From: Cylicocyclus nassatus
Taxonomy: Eukaryota > Nematoda > Chromadorea > Rhabditida > Strongylidae
Assembly (NCBI GenBank): GCA_958299035.1
Contig: CATQJL010000223.1
Span: 3,032,359-3,096,358, forward strand
DNA: 64,000 nt
Reading direction: 5' to 3'
Below are positions 1-12,632 of the stretch, one piece after another. The notes below the pieces were generated by a model. That model made no database searches. It had not been told where the DNA came from and saw only the letters and a list, made by a program, of their open reading frames with translations. Each line of letters starts with the position of its first letter. Position 1 is the first letter of the stretch. Both the position numbers and the translations under genes were made by a program.

Positions 1-3000
1 GATGAAACGAATGTCAGTTTTTTTGCATCAAGAATGAAGTGACAGAAAATTTGTCAGACATCTTTCGACACCTGTAGACTTTCTCAAAGCTCAAACCTTT
101 GGCAAACACGCGACAGATCTGTAAATGAAAGATTTGCCGAAGAGTCTTTATTATGCGGAAATCCGCCCACACTGTGATTTGGGTTTGAGTGGTTTTGACT
201 AAGAGCTACGAAGGTTTTGATTGATAGTTACGAAAAATGGACTTCTGCAAATAGTGCGGTTTCCAGTGAGCTAGAGTAAATAGTTCAATTCAGGAGTACG
301 ATGTGTTGAATATCATGCGGATGCTAGACACACTTAGCAAAGGCTTCTAAGGGTGCAGTTAAAATGAAGCTGTTTGATAGCTCGCACAGATCGACCTGAT
401 TTGGATTTGAAGCAGATATTTTAAGCAAAGAATTAAACAGAAGAAAATTAGAACAGAAACAAACAAATGTTGAAACAGCGATATTCTGTCTAGGCCAACT
501 TACTAACAGGGTCAAAAGAGCAAATACCTAGATTCTTGATGTTTGAGATGATTAGACTATTAGATAGCGATCCCTAGGGAGTTGCACCCTACCTTTGTCA
601 AAGCGGATTAAACACTAAATTCACTGGAAAAGTTACGGTAAACCTACGTCTGTGACACCTGCCAATGGGAGGATCGTATAAGTCAGTAGAAATTGACGAC
701 TGCCAGCTGTTTTGAAAAAAAAAGCTCAAACGGTTATTGCGCTTTCGGAAGTTTCTCCATATGTTTGAGATAATGCTTAAGCTGAACATTACAGCATCAC
801 ATTCCAAACAAGTTGCTCGTTCTACGATGCAGTGGGTGAAAAACTAAGGATAGAACAGCTGACGTCTTTAGCGACAAATTACCAACATGAACTCCGTGGT
901 TGAATGGTCGCAAAAAAGTCGCAAGGTCTCGTTAGCGACAATTCGATAAACTTTCGCATATGCGAATTGTTCTGGAAGAAATCGGTCCTTGGGGATGATA
1001 AACGAAGAACGTTAGACCAGGAATCCTTGGTGTTTTTGTTTGATATGCCTCGTAAAAAACACTATTCTTCTGCCACAAGGTATTGGTAAGACGTGTGAAG
1101 GTATCATAATCAAATTTTAATCAAATTTTAGCAACACCGCACAGTATTTAAGTATAGAACAGTCCAAATATGTTAGCTTGCTGTCTTCTTGATAGCCGCT
1201 GTCGCCACCGAGAAAAAACCTCCGAAGGTAATCCATTAATCCAAATTACAATTAGTCAGCAATAGCTGCGCTAATAAGACATCAAAGACCCTCATGAAAA
1301 AGACGAAGGGAATGTTATGAGAGTTTGGGAGTCGACTACGAGAAAAACTGGAGCTTATGGTGACAGACGGCAGCAGTTTGGAACACTGGTAAATTGAAGC
1401 TGTTATGAATGACATAGCAGCTGCTTGAGAGAGCAGATCTTCTGGACAATAAACTACGAGCTCAGAGGATAATTTGAGAGATCAAAGATAAAGTTACAAA
1501 ATTAATAACTCAAAAACATGCCCATGCCTTTCATGACGCAATCACATATTGAAAGAAATGAAATATGAACATAAAAAATGTAGTTACAAGTGGAGTTGCG
1601 CGCTTGACGATTCAAATTTCGTATCTCAAACAAAGCTAGAAACTATCACGAATGGAAAATTCATCCAGTGCCATTCACGTAAAAAAATTGTAGTCGTTAA
1701 AGAACGAATAGTGACGAGCGTTGAAGTTCCATTGATATCAAAAAGTAGAATCGTCAAAGATTCCGCTTTGAGATAAGTTGCTTGCACCTTTATTTTCGCG
1801 AGGATGGAAAAAGCAACAAAGCCCGAAGTGAAGCAGGGACTTGGTGGGAAAACTTCGAAAATGTAAAAGAAAACACTTTAGAAAAGGACCGCATTTTTGG
1901 AAGCGGGCGAGTTTAGGAAGATTCTCTTTTGAGAGAACCGAAATTTCGATATCACTTAAAGATTCAGCAAGTTGAAAATGCGAAGAGTTAAAACCAACTA
2001 GAGGAAAATTAGGAAAATAGCGAAGTCTGGTAAATAAATGAATTATATTTAACGATTGTGCAATCAGCAATGTGTTTATGCGTAATTATACTAACAAAAG
2101 CATGGCTATGACGCGAAATACTTTATACTACGAGAACTCTGGAGAGATGGTATCTTCAATTTTAATTTTTTTCTAATTTTATAAATAGTTAGCTAGCTCC
2201 TAAATGTACTTCATGTTTGCAGACACGCTAGTCAATGAGGCAAAGATAGCATTTACGACTATAACCTCTAAGTGCAAACTTTTCAATTTCACCGCAATAG
2301 GACTTATTTTCTCTGCAGTATGTATGTGTTTCTATCCTCGAAAAGCATAAATTCACCGTCGATTTATGAAGCTTCTTTGTGACTTTTGAGTAATAATAAA
2401 AAAAAGTTCACAAAAAAAGAACAAGGAAATAACGGAGAAAAGGAAAAGTTGAGAAAACAAAGCAGACAAAGGTAGCAAGCTATGTAGTATTATCCCAACA
2501 CTAGCAGAAAAAACTGTTCAAGTTATTTCTAATCTTACGTGCGTGCTAATTGTGATTATGTTGAAAGTCACGAGAAAAGAGCGAAGAAATGGCTTTGTTA
2601 AAAAAGCAAAGGAAGCTATATGCGTTGCCATTATCCTCGAAAAGCTTTTTTTCAAGCTTTTATTCAGAGTTGCTATTTCTGCTCGTTTTCTTCTAACCTA
2701 TGACGCAAATCGCATAGAGCAAGAGCAATGTTTTAGTAAATATGCATGCCCACGGACTCAAATACTAGTTTTAAAAAAGGTAACGCATGTTAAATGAAGG
2801 AACTCAAGCATTTTGAATTTAAATAGCAATAACGACAATATATCATACAACGATAGGACTTAGAACTATGTAGGCGTTTTGAGTATTGTAGATCAAAATA
2901 TCCTGCCAGATAGGAATGTTTTGATCTACTACTATATTTGCTCGAGGATTTAGAGCGCCTATCGGCCGACGGAGAGCGAATATTTTGAGGAAACTGTGCC

Positions 3001-6000
3001 AATAATATCCCGAAATAGCAAGCAATAGGTCAGAATGTCACTCTACTTGTGTCTTGTCCAAAGCTAAGAGCATTGCACTTCAGCGCGCGAAAGAAGAACG
3101 AACGCACGTTTTTTCCTTGGCTGATGACGCACATTGGGGCATTGATCATCTCTGGAGGCTTAGCAAAAATGTACGACAATGTCTCTCCTCAAAAGCGCTG
3201 CGATGTCTTGATGAGAAGAAAGTATTGGAAGAAAGGCATGGGTCCAGCAGCACCGCAAGCCCAAAGATGCAAGCATTTCATCCCCGTACATGACTTTTAC
3301 CAGGAAATAACTCTATATATTGAATGTTCAGCGCTCTAAAGCAGCTATACAAACGTTAGAAATGTAGCGAAAAAGTTCCAAATGGGCTGAAACAACGCGA
3401 AGTACCGTGACACCAGAGCAATTGCTCGCCGTGCACGGTTGCGTCACAAAGTCGTTAGGGGTGCACGTAAGCCCCAAAAAAGTTTTGCAGAGGCCACTCC
3501 TCGAAAGACTTGAAAGAGCCGCGCACATCCGTGCTTTACTGCTCAAAAGTGCAATAAAAGAGACGAAAAAAATTCGAGCACAGGTGTGTTACGGCTAGCA
3601 GAATTTACCTCTGAGTTTCCAGAGCAACTGAATTGTGGCAATAAAATGCAGAAAAAAATAAATTTGCAAAAAAACGACATTTTATTATCTAATGCTTTAG
3701 CAAAAGATCTGCTTTGATAACACACCTGTGCTGCAGTAAATTTCTTGATACTTGAGGAAAAAAGGATTGCGACAAATTCTCCGCTGCGGCGTAACCGTGA
3801 CAAGATCGTCGCAAGGGTGTATGCCAAGATGAACGATAGCTGGAAATAAGCATACTGTACTCCTGCGCTTGTCAATATGCCGCGCATAAAGTCTGATTTT
3901 CTGAAGCGATATGTTCTTTATTGGATTAAAAATGGTGTCGAACAGCAAGAGATAGGGCTTACCGAGCTCCCAGCGTTTTTTCGAAACTCCTGAATATCAA
4001 TGTAGCGTAAATATGAAATTTGAAAAATATTTGACTTACGCAACGCATATGGCTGGCACAAGCTATCGTTCATGTTGACTGCCCCCCCTCGTCGCAATAC
4101 CATCTGGAGTAATTTTCCAGAAAGAAAACGAGTACATCGCTGGATTGCTAGCGAAACATAAAATCCTTAGATAACACTGAGCTTTTTTATGCAACGAAAG
4201 ACGGATTTTCGCAAAGGCTGATTGGCTAGCAGCTAAAGATGGCTGGAAAGTGTTGGATTTCGTCTACCACGGGGGATGACAAATATAGCGCTATCGAGCT
4301 CATCGTTTTTATAAGGACTGATGACTAAGAGGATGTTTCCACTCATGTGATTGATGCCATACGATGTGAAATACGATGAAATGCATATTCGAAATGTAAG
4401 ACATTGTGAAACAGTGTGGGAGAATAGGCAAAAAATAGCCACACAATTTCACTTGGAAATTTTGATACAGAACGCTTCGTTCTAGACATGTGACAGATAA
4501 GCAGAGAAAAGTGATTGTTTTTCAGAAAAAGCATTCTTTTGGTAAGGTTCATCAAGCTGATTTAGCAGTGTCGAAAATTTGAAGCATTCTCAAAATGCAG
4601 GTACTAATTTGGCAAAAGTCCTCAAGTCAGTTTGAGTGTGTTGGAAATTTGAGTACCGACGCGCACAAGTGCACTCCAAAGTTCGCAAATCGTTATTTTT
4701 TCTCTTTTTTAGTTAGTTCTAACGTCAAATGATTTGAGGACAAGGAAGCAGAAAGAAGCAGGAAGTTTATCTCCGCAAGTTTACACAAATGCAGAGAATT
4801 TTAAAGTGCCTTAAAAATAGGCAAATATAGCCATAAATTGGTATATTTGCCTATTATTGCCTGTATTTTTATTTTTTTTTATTTTTGCCATATATGGGTT
4901 ATGGGTCGTCTTGAATTTCCATCGGTAGTAAATATTGAAGGAAAGGATGTGTCACACGTCTGATAAAGACTTCAAAATAGGATGTGTACCTTTCCATTTG
5001 TTTGCCTGCAAAGATTAGCAAGTAACCGTTGTAAAGGACAACACCATTAGTATACAATATCACGAGGATACAAAGCAAGCCTTAAAAACAATTTGCATAG
5101 AACGAAAACAGCAATCTTTTCGAAGCAATTCCCACTGATCCTATGACATCGAAGACGCTTATGAATAAGGGGAGGGGAGTATTTCCATCAGTTTTGAGGG
5201 TTTCATCACTCAATCATTACAGTAGCACGGAAGGATCTTAGTCAGCTGTTTCTTTTCGCAAAGAGTAAATGCAGAAAGTCACATTTCCCTTCAAAAAGTT
5301 GGCTTTACACAATCACAAGTCGTTTCTGTCAGTAAGAAAATTTTGCGAAGAGAGAAACACGTAGGGACCCAAATTTTGTCGAAACTAGAGGGTTAAGTAC
5401 AGGGAGGCTCTGCAATTTTTCAATGAAAAAAAGCACCCGATCTTGGTCAAATACGTACCAGACAGCTCTGCTTTCGTCACGTTTTGCCTGATAACAGAGA
5501 GTAAAGATTCGAGAGCTCTTATCGGCGATTGTAAAAAAATCGTAGAATGAGTGAGTGTGCGCCACTGTGTGGTGAATTTATACAACAGAGAGCATGTGTT
5601 TGTTGAAAAATAGTGAAAGCCGTTGAATGTTATGTTAACGGCGGACCGAGAAATATGACACGTTATTGTCAATAAATTTTCATGGTACATCTGACACTGG
5701 GAAAAGACTAAAAATAGCCACTCAGCTGATTTTAGAAATCTTGGAATCAATGTTGGCATCAGATTTATAGCATTGCATCCACTTAAAGATATTCGTCACG
5801 CAAAGCTCTCACTGTTCTCAATTGCTGATTATATAGCCGTCAATTTACTTTTTTTGAGCAGTCTTACTGGCAGAGTTTTTCTATGAAGTAGATATATTAG
5901 ACTGGCACGAAGATTCTGCGTGATCCGAAGGAATCTCGATAACTTTTCAATTTTAAGCCCAACTTCATGATCTTGTGCATCGTAGAAATTAGAAGAAAGT

Positions 6001-7849
6001 TTGCGCTTTATCAAAATGATCCAACGCAACTCCTTGCTGGCTGGGCTTGAGAACAAAACCTTTGAAGAGGTATATAGCCTAACCCTAACTAATCGGTAAA
6101 AATTACCTGTTTAGTAGTAGTCCGTAGATTACTGTGGGGGCTTCAGTCTCGCATGCAAATGCAAAAACTAAATATTGTGAAAATTCCATTCAGCAAGCAA
6201 AGTAACCTTATTATTGCATTTTTCTCCGCAGAAACACAGCTCGAAATTGGAAATGTGACCTAGTGCTCACCCAAAAAATTGGGAAGCTTTTTTGTGTGTC
6301 AGAGCAAAAAATGACTTGCAATGATAAGGGAATAAATTTCTCTAAAATTACGTTTCTTGCGGATTTGTTCTGAATTTTATGTGAGACTGAAACCTGCCAT
6401 AGTGATGGATGGGCTATTATTCTGTAAAATACATTTTTCCAGTTCCTTTGGGGCTACTTAGCGGCACACTAGCATTTTTCAGCAACAAACTCAAAACCAC
6501 AAAGTCTGAAGTTCCTCCTTGGTTGGAATTCTTTTGGAAGCTTTGCTCCAAGACGAGCCAAGAAGAGTTAAAAAGTCAGTCACAAAGCGTAACTTTTTCC
6601 TTGATTTTTTGATTACAAAGCATGAAACCACGTAATGGAGGTTGTTGAATCTCATTTGAATTGGGCAAGGATTCGCGCCAGCCTAATATTTCGTGTGATG
6701 GCGCAATATTATATTATTAATGGAAACGCTTTTTATCAATGCCAATGTTGATCCATACCGAAGTACTTTGATAAACAATGCGACCTACATATAAATTACT
6801 GTACCTTCACAGTTTTTGATCTATAAAAGAACTAGAGGCTTTGTCTTTGATAAAATCATATTCTCGGGGTCAAGACAATCAGTGACCGAGAACTCAGAAA
6901 ACCAGGAGAACACCCCTAGTAATGTACGCTGAGAGAGCTCTTCACACTAAGTGGCCCTCTAAAAAATTACAAAAAGCTGAAGAAGAGCACTTTGGTGGAC
7001 TTAAATACCCCAAGTGCCTCCCTCTCCCCCCCCCCCCCTCCACTCCCGTTCATTACACAAAGGAGCTCGAAGACAATTTGTTTATGTGCTGATCCTACAA
7101 ATTTCAAGGCACCGAAGATCTTTTTTATCAATCGAAAATATAAATGAAGAAAGCACTCAGTAGATATTCGAGAAAGGCTGGAACCAACACATATTCAAAG
7201 ATATTGCAAATTTTGTGCTACATTATCAACCAGTTCTTATGATTTGAAAGAAAGTTAAATTCTAGGAAAGGAAAAGGTAACTTCTAGTTATTGAATAGGC
7301 AGCCGTCACTTTCAAAAAGATAAAGCTGACCGAGTATCAAAGAAGGATATCGTATCGGAAGGCAGCAGGATGAACAAATCGTAAGATTTACAAGGAGAAC
7401 GAAGCAACATTAAGTTGGCAAATGAGGCTTATATACCCACAATTTTTACTTTCGAAACTATGGGTGGGTGATTCACACTTTAAAATAATGGTATCAGTGG
7501 TGAGTATGTGGAGAGCATATCCACGGAAAAGCGGTAACATGAGTCAGTCTAGGAAGGCTCCTTGATGGTTTTTCAGGTAAACAATACTCAGCCGATTTGC
7601 GTCATCATACCAACTTCTTTTTTTTATTCATATGACGTAATAGCATTTTTTGCCAATTTCTGCAAACAGAAACTGATGCTGCACTGCGCCTTGAAAGAGT
7701 AACCCTATGTGAAAGTCAGAAATCAAGGAAGCTCAAAATTCAAACACTAAAACCAGCATACACATTTTGCATTCACATTTTGGATCGCTCTATCTGTTGA
7801 AAATACATGATAAGCTTGATGACCATCATTACTTATAATAACGGGCTAA
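1..7849. other. Long stretch without a recognisable gene
   Basis: I see no exon chain, no conserved protein similarity and no RNA gene here. Open frames are short, lack splice-compatible neighbours and have no recognisable motifs. The DNA is AT-rich with scattered low-complexity sequence, including a run of 13 C at about 7026-7038 and a small palindrome around 4812-4855 (AATAGGCAAATAT and its reverse complement). It may hold promoters or decayed repeats that cannot be recognised by eye. Confidence 0.5.
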
Positions 7850-8550
7850 GGATGTTTACGTGACTTTGTGTGTGTGTGTGTCTGAGAGTGTGTCTGTTAC
7901 GAAATTCGTAGAACGTGTTCCAGCCAACCTCCTGGGCTCAAATTTTGCACAGCGCATGCTATCCGCATGAAAGTCCAACAAGCAAAATCACGAGAAAATT
8001 CATTAAGTGTATCTCTCAGAAACTGTGCGTTAAACGGATCCACTTCGGATTTCGGCCTCAAAATTGGGTCCGTAATTCCACTTTTTGCCGAGTCGTGGAT
8101 GTTTGTGCCGAGTAAATGTGCAAGAATGAACTTAGGCTCAAAAAAAGTGATCAAAATCCCATTACTTTACAAAACGGCGCCAAAAGTATTGGTTGCGTAA
8201 ATGGTCAATTTGCCAAGGTTTTACCAGACCATTTGACGAGATTTTTGCACAAAGATGTAGCTCACGGTGACTGCTATTCTTATTGCAACTGTCATGACCA
8301 TGGAAAAATCAAAAACCCATAAAAAGTTGCGTTTGTTCTCCTGCAAAAAGTCTCATCCACGCGAAATCACCGATTTCACATAAAAAAACTTTCGAAATGA
8401 GTAGTTGTTTACATTTTGTTCGTAGTAGTCGGCATTGCTCGGTAAGTTCCAATGCCATCATTATACAAGAATGAGTAGGGCCTAGATAGTAGAGCCGGTG
8501 CGAACCTCTGCGAAGCAGAGGTGACGCACTGGTGTTGTTATAAGCACCCA
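7850..8550. repeat. Candidate Helitron-like dispersed repeat
   Basis: The segment opens with a TG microsatellite (about 7866-7884) and a TCTGTTACGAAATTCG-type block. It then has a stretch resembling 'GGGCTCAAATTTTGCACA', also seen in similar form ('GGACCAAACTTCGCACACA') near 45330. It ends near a short GC-rich hairpin, CCTCTGCGAAGCAGAGG, at about 8505-8521. A GT-rich head plus a 3' hairpin is the layout of non-autonomous Helitrons, but no clear TC start or CTRR end was fixed, so this is a weak call. No coding capacity is evident. Confidence 0.35.
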
Positions 8551-8867
8551 ACTTGAAGTAGAGTTCATTTCATAAACTTGGTATCTTCTACCAGTTCGTC
8601 GATATTATTCATTGCATTCCACTTCATATGATTCGACTGTTATCAACTCGCTCATTGAGGGTGAGTTAGATGTCTGTTTCAAGAGGGAATGCGCATTTGA
8701 TGTGGAGCTACACCTGCTTCGCTAGACATAGCGGCGCACTTTGCCCCAGAGTTCAACGAGAATCAGGATGGATTATGGATCCTGTCAAGATATAGACAGC
8801 TGCTTTGCTGTCGCGATACAGCGCGGAACGGTGCAGAGCTTCGACCATTTTTCCTGCTTCGGTTTAA

Positions 8868-9104
8868 GGGATCGTTCAGACCGCGCACAAAGGCGCACGA
8901 AGGCGCATGAAGGCGCATGAAGGCGCACAAAGGCGCACAAAGGCGCACAAAGGCGCGTCTCGTCTCGTTTCTCTCGACACATACACTCATACACCTTCTT
9001 GACACACACACTCACACGCCTTCATGCGCCTTTGTGCGCCTTTGTGCGCCTTCATGCGCTTTCATGCGCCTTCTTGCGCCTTTGTGCGCAGTATGAACGA
9101 TCCC
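8868..9104. mobile_element. Foldback element with inverted minisatellite arms (3-bp TSD)
   Basis: The ends are GGGATCGTTCAGAC and its near-exact reverse complement GTATGAACGATCCC, flanked on both sides by TAA (8865-8867 and 9105-9107). The left arm is a tandem array of a roughly 10-bp unit (AGGCGCACAA/AGGCGCATGA, about 8884-8950). The right arm carries the same unit inverted (TTTGTGCGCC/TTCATGCGCC, about 9017-9090). The 3-bp TSD with G-rich ends resembles PIF/Harbinger-type MITEs (inference). The end motif CGTTCATACTG is shared with the MITEs at 38089 and 57301. Confidence 0.75.
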
Positions 9105-9109
9105 TAAAC

Positions 9110-9970
9110 AGGTTATGTATAGAGGGGATTTGAGGCAGATGAGGCTCGCAGAAACAACTCGTCATTCTTCTATAACATTCCTTTCATGGTGGAAGTCGGT
9201 GCACACGATTGTACCATTTAAACGATCGGAGCGTTAGAACATTGCACTGTCATAGAAGGCGTCCTACCGCACCGAAAGACGGAGTCAATGATATTTATTA
9301 ACAGATATCTGTTTGGTAACATTTTCATATTACAAGATGATCCAACCCAGTCGGTGGATTTGGGGAGGTTGTGCCTCGGATGGTCCTCTCGCGCAGTCAA
9401 CTGGTACGCACTAAGTGTCGGGACGCACATTTTGTGGCAGATGTCCACGGCGGAGATAACGCAGCCAGAAGGTTGATTTGGGCCGTCCTGCCCGACCCTA
9501 CTGCTGGCATTCTATGGAGTACCGCAACATACCTGGCGATGGCAATCCATTCTTCCTTACTTTATCCACAATCTACTCGCCCATCGATGGTTGCAATCAG
9601 TAGAGAAAGAGCGGGGATCAATCAGCTTCCAAGCCCAGAGCTACCCGACCATCTGAAGATGTCATTCAGAAACGCTTTGTTCTACGAGAGATCAACCCCA
9701 ACGTTTTCAAAGTCTAACTGTCATCAGTTTTCCTAGCGTCGTGAGCTTGACGGCCTTTCTGGCAGGTTACGAGATTGGACATGCTTCCTGCTCAAAACAT
9801 TCTTCCTATTCATCCAATGGAATTGAGGTGATTTTCTTGGAAGGCTTATAGCGATAAAGGCATACTGGAGTTTAGTATCAAAAATGTTTTTCCTCATTTA
9901 ATCTTATAATCTTCGCTTCTCGAAATACTCTTCTATACTAATGAGAGGTCACCCGTTACGCAAGAATTTC
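9110..9970. other. Intergenic, no gene recognised
   Basis: Between two mobile elements. Open frames on both strands are short and mutually contradictory, with no convincing motif. It could include an eroded retroelement fragment, but I could not establish reverse transcriptase motifs. Confidence 0.4.
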
Positions 9971-9974
9971 TTAA

Positions 9975-10307
9975 AGGCACCGTCCACCCAGATTTTCGAC
10001 TTCCATGTTTTTGTCGTTTCAGGGCCTTCTCATGTCCTTGAATCCGAATATGAAGTCGGGAATGCGCGAAAACCCCAACAATCCCGTTCCGGAGAACCCA
10101 CAAGCCGGCTTTCCGGAGTGATTGGCTGGGCGCGCACAAATGGGCGGACATGGATGGAGGTCCTCGTGCATCTTCGCTATTCCGATGCGATTTTCTCGCT
10201 TCCAAAGCGACATTTTGTGCCGCGACTTGGGCGTTGGATTTATAGGGGGCCCTATTATTGTATGCTGCCAAAAGCTCAACACCCTCAACTTATGGTGGAC
10301 GGTGCCT
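9975..10307. mobile_element. TTAA-flanked inverted-repeat element (piggyBac-type MITE candidate)
   Basis: Terminal repeats AGGCACCGTCCACC and GGTGGACGGTGCCT are exact reverse complements. The element is bracketed by TTAA at 9971-9974 and 10308-10311. TTAA target duplication is the hallmark of piggyBac-like elements (established). A 163-codon open frame runs through the element but reads through the terminal repeat and has no transposase motif, so it is not treated as a gene. A second, unrelated-length TTAA element lies at 37848-38402. Confidence 0.7.
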
Positions 10308-10421
10308 TTAACGATGCGCTTCACCTGGATAGAAAGATGGTCTGGTCTTGTAGCTGTCGTTTTCAATATCTGAATCTTGATAGAAGGATCCGCCATGCTC
10401 CTCAGAGAGAGCAACTGGGTA

Positions 10422-11974
10422 TACAGTGCTGAACATAATTATGAAGCCACTCTAGAAATAGTCGTAATTTTCGTTCTTGCCAATGAATCTGTCTGAAACT
10501 TTGCCGTATTGTGCGCATGTCACCCTACCATGACCCCTCAAAACGGCTTCCGGTCTTGTTGAGTTTCAACGGAGAAAAACGAAAAAATTCGAAAAAGCCC
10601 TTTTTGAAAGCTGGGCAAAACTATAAAGCCACCTGGTTTTTCTAATCACTATCGCATTCGTTGATCTCAGATTTTTTTGTACAATTACATCCCAAAATAT
10701 GAAACATTTGCACACCTATGGCCTGTCATCCTACGCAAATAGAAGCGATCACTGCATTTTTTGCTTTCAAAAGCACCAAAAGTCAATCTGCTTCAACAAA
10801 CAACTGGTTTGAAGAGCTCGCAAGCTCTTGTTAATTTCAAATGATAATCATGGAATCTACTGACCCTTCTGGATAGATGAGGTGAAGAGAGCTTTTGTAA
10901 ACTGTGAGTAATCGCTGACATGGACGGACAGACTCTAACCTCACCATAGGGTTGACGCACTTTTGCACCACAAAACTAGATTTTCAAGCAACAGAAAATG
11001 CTGTAATGTAGCCATTACGACAGCCATACAACAGTTAACTTGTGCGCATGGCTAGGAAAAAATCGGGATTGAGCACTCTGGTTCAGCCGCAGTTGACACT
11101 GAATGTTCAGTGGAGCACCCTGCACAATCATAGCCAACTCAAATCACGAGATAAAACAGGAGACGCTTACAACTTCAAAATCTTAGCCTTCTTAGCATTC
11201 TTCGGGTGAAATATGACATGAAACACAAAGGGATAAGGAGATCTAGGGTTGTATCGAATCTTCTGCTCGCAGGGAATTTTCGTGAAAAGTATTTCAGGTC
11301 TAAATCGCTACCTCATCGTTAGGGAAAATCTGAGAGTTGTTGCGAAAGCTGCGTTCCCATGTAGGCAATGTACTTAATAAATCAAGTTTAGCACTTTGTG
11401 GACATTGCAAAGTGAGTTCTGTGGTGCAAAAGCGTGACAAGCCTACGTTGAAGTTAGAGTCTGTCCGTCCATATCAGCCATTACTCAGAGTTTACGAAAG
11501 CGCTCTTCACCTCATCTATCCAGAAGGGTCAGTAGATTCCATAATTATCATTTGAAAACAAGAGCTTGCGAGCTCTTCAAACCAGTTGTTTGTTGAAGCA
11601 GATTGATTTTCGGTGCTTTGAAAGCAAAAAATGCAGTGATCGCTTCTATTTGCGTAGGATGACAGGCCGTAGGTGTTGCAAATGTTTCATATTTTGGGAT
11701 GTAATTGTACAAAAAAAGTCTGAGAGTCAACGAATGCGATAGTGATTAGAAAAACCAGGTGGCTTTATATTTTTGTCCAGCTTTCAAAAAGGGCTTTTTC
11801 AAATTTTTTTTCGTTTTTCTCCGTCTCCGTTAAAACTCAACAAGACCGGGAGCCGTTTTGAGGGGTCATGGTAAGTTGACATGCGCACAACACAGCAAAG
11901 TCTCAGAAGATTCATTGGCAAGAACGAAAATTACGACAATTCCTAGAGTGCCTCTAAAATTATGTCCAGCACTA
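10422..11974. mobile_element. Large palindromic element with TA target duplication
   Basis: Two arms of roughly 550-570 bp (about 10422-10990 and 11395-11974) are imperfect reverse complements separated by about 400 bp. The left end reads TACAGTGCTGAACATAA and the right end TTATGTCCAGCACTA, each next to a TA, as expected for Tc1/mariner-type insertion (inference). The spacer contains no convincing transposase frame. The arms are diverged by small indels, so the copy is not recent. Confidence 0.7.
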
Positions 11975-11979
11975 TAGCA

Positions 11980-12632
11980 CGAAAGTATGGTGAGCAGTGG
12001 ATGAAGTAGAAGTGGAAGTTCCTCGCAGTCGATTCTGTTTCTAGGGGAAAAGAAGACGGTATTTCTCTCCATTAGTATTTCTCCCACTTCGTAAAGGTTT
12101 CTTCGGCAGTTTTTCAAACTCCGTCTTACTCCAGCTGCTTCTGAGACCCGCTTTCCTGTACTACTTACAAAGAACTTCATGCACAGCACTTCCGCAAAAT
12201 GTTCGCTAATTCGAGAATGCACTGTACTAGTGGATCGCCATTCCAGGCTTCAAGTTTTTTCTCCTTCCACTGACGGTTGTTAAAGAGCGTTATCACAGCT
12301 CCTCATTCTTTTGTCACGCAGCTTAGTCTTTCTTCGTTCTTCCTGAGCTCAGTTTGATGTATACGGGAGTGACTTGAACATTAAGATTGCGCATAAAATG
12401 GGATACATCCTAATATGAAAGAAAGAGGCTGCACTTGTCAGAAAAGAATCTACTTGTGAGAAATATTTTGAAATGATCTACACCAGCTGAGCATTTATGA
12501 ATTCAAAATAAAGTTCGCAGTTTGTTGCAGCAAGATATAGAGTCCTTCACTCACGAAGGCTAAGCTAGACACCATCATCATTTTCGAACTTAGATGACTT
12601 TCTAAACATAAGAAGTAAATGGAGATTTTCAG
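11980..12632. other. Upstream region of methylmalonyl-CoA mutase gene
   Basis: This should hold the promoter and the missing first coding exon (mitochondrial presequence and initiator) of the downstream mutase. I could not identify that exon: the ATG at 12619 is out of frame with the conserved reading frame. No other gene is visible. Confidence 0.4.

Noticed and set aside
8880..9095. Tandem repeats resembling a CRISPR array
   Set aside because: Units are about 10 bp, contiguous with no spacers, and are mirrored in a second inverted arm; this is a eukaryotic foldback element.
9941..10432. 163-codon plus-strand frame
   Set aside because: It spans a TTAA-bounded inverted-repeat element, including both terminal repeats, and shows no transposase or other motif.
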